A stretch of 22,841 nt of DNA. Origin: an uncultured Clostridia bacterium. Its GTDB lineage: Bacteria; Bacillota; Clostridia; Oscillospirales; Acutalibacteraceae. The position numbers and the translations under genes were made by a program. The stretch is from positions 1-22,841 of the forward strand of contig CAMNHG010000013.1 of NCBI GenBank assembly GCA_946539105.1, in the 5' to 3' direction. Position 1 is the first letter of the stretch. Each line of letters begins with the position of its first letter. The notes beneath the pieces are model-generated. The model saw only the letters and a program-made list of their open reading frames with translations, was not told the DNA's origin and made no database searches. Shown here in pieces: positions 22,626 through 22,841 of the stretch.

Positions 22626-22663
22626 AAAACAGCTGTTATCCGCTTAGGGTAACAGCTGTTTTT
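22626..22663 (+). terminator. Rho-independent terminator after the dockerin-protein gene
   Basis: AAAACAGCTGTTA (22626-22638) pairs perfectly with TAACAGCTGTTTT (22650-22662), with further pairing inside (TCC/GGG) and a T run at the 3' side. It lies 24 bases after the stop. Confidence 0.92.
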
Positions 22664-22691
22664 ATATTCAATCAACAATAATTAAGATGTT

Positions 22692-22723
22692 AAAAGGGGT
22701 CACGTCATTTTGACCCGACCCCT
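22692..22723 (-). terminator. Probable terminator of the minus-strand gene at the window end
   Basis: On the minus strand AGGGGTC (22723-22717) pairs with GACCCCT (22701-22695), and an inner GTCA/TGAC stem is separated from it by a small internal loop; TTTT follows at 22695-22692. It is convergent with the terminator of the dockerin-protein gene. Confidence 0.65.
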
Positions 22724-22758
22724 GAAAAGTTATTAAATTAATTATCCGGCTGATATTA

Positions 22759-22841
22759 TTAATTATCAGCTTCTTCCGCGCTGTCCCTGAGCTTTTTGCG
22801 CTTGATGACCTTAAGGCGGCTAAACTCCTCCCTATCCTTTT
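22759..22841 (-). CDS. C-terminal end of an unidentified protein (runs off window)
   Basis: Twenty-six codons up to a TAA at 22761-22759. The end is very basic then acidic: KDREEFSRLKVIKRKKLR followed by DSAEEADN. The frame is supported by codon use like that of the neighbours and by a hairpin terminator about 35 bases beyond the stop. I do not recognise the protein; a lysine/arginine-rich end with an acidic tail fits many RNA-binding or ribosome-associated proteins, but nothing specific can be said. Confidence 0.5.
   Translation of the reverse strand, partial: KDREEFSRLKVIKRKKLRDSAEEADN

Overview
The window looks like chromosome from an anaerobic, spore-forming Clostridia species, most likely a Ruminococcus-like member of the Oscillospiraceae. 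Four things suggest this: a complete eight-gene spoIIIA sporulation operon; an IspH–ribosomal protein S1 fusion; a nusB / Kae1-like / xseA / dnaE order; and a large secreted protein ending in a type I dockerin of the kind found in cellulosome-forming ruminococci. Assignment below family level is inference. No stretch over 300 bases lacks a gene, and I saw no tRNA, rRNA, insertion sequence, prophage or CRISPR array.

Layout. (1) 1-2646, minus strand: nusB, a Kae1/TsaD-family paralogue, xseA and the first codons of dnaE, tightly packed and driven from a promoter at 2680-2708. (2) 2811-3446, plus strand: a hicA-hicB toxin-antitoxin pair with a consensus sigma-A promoter whose spacer is almost entirely a perfect 9+9 inverted repeat (probable operator), closed by a hairpin terminator. 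(3) 3523-8134, minus strand: spoIIIAA to spoIIIAH, the mother-cell half of the channel between mother cell and forespore, separated from upstream ligA by a terminator. (4) 8217-10928, minus strand: ligA and an HD-domain phosphohydrolase, with a GC-rich double-hairpin element between them. (5) 10997-16567, minus strand: an RpiR-type regulator, an HI0933/BaiN-type flavoprotein, cmk, plsC and the ispH-S1 fusion, with overlapping or nearly abutting ends and so probably one transcript. (6) 16757-18129, plus strand: hisH-hisF, the two subunits of imidazole glycerol phosphate synthase, with their own promoter and terminator. (7) 18297-22601, plus strand: a 1434-residue secreted multidomain protein. 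(8) 22759-22841, minus strand: the last codons of an unidentified gene.

Most of the window is core housekeeping and sporulation DNA. The part most likely to be undescribed is the large dockerin protein. It carries two diverged copies of a domain of about 270 residues, each with a conserved His near its start and an Asn/Ser-Cys motif about 200-220 residues later. This order resembles circularly permuted papain-like (NlpC/P60-LRAT) enzymes. It would place a possible peptidase, amidase or acyltransferase, rather than a recognisable carbohydrate-active enzyme, on a cohesin-dockerin scaffold. The second point of interest is the hicAB module, which sits between spoIIIAH and nusB and has an operator nested in its promoter.
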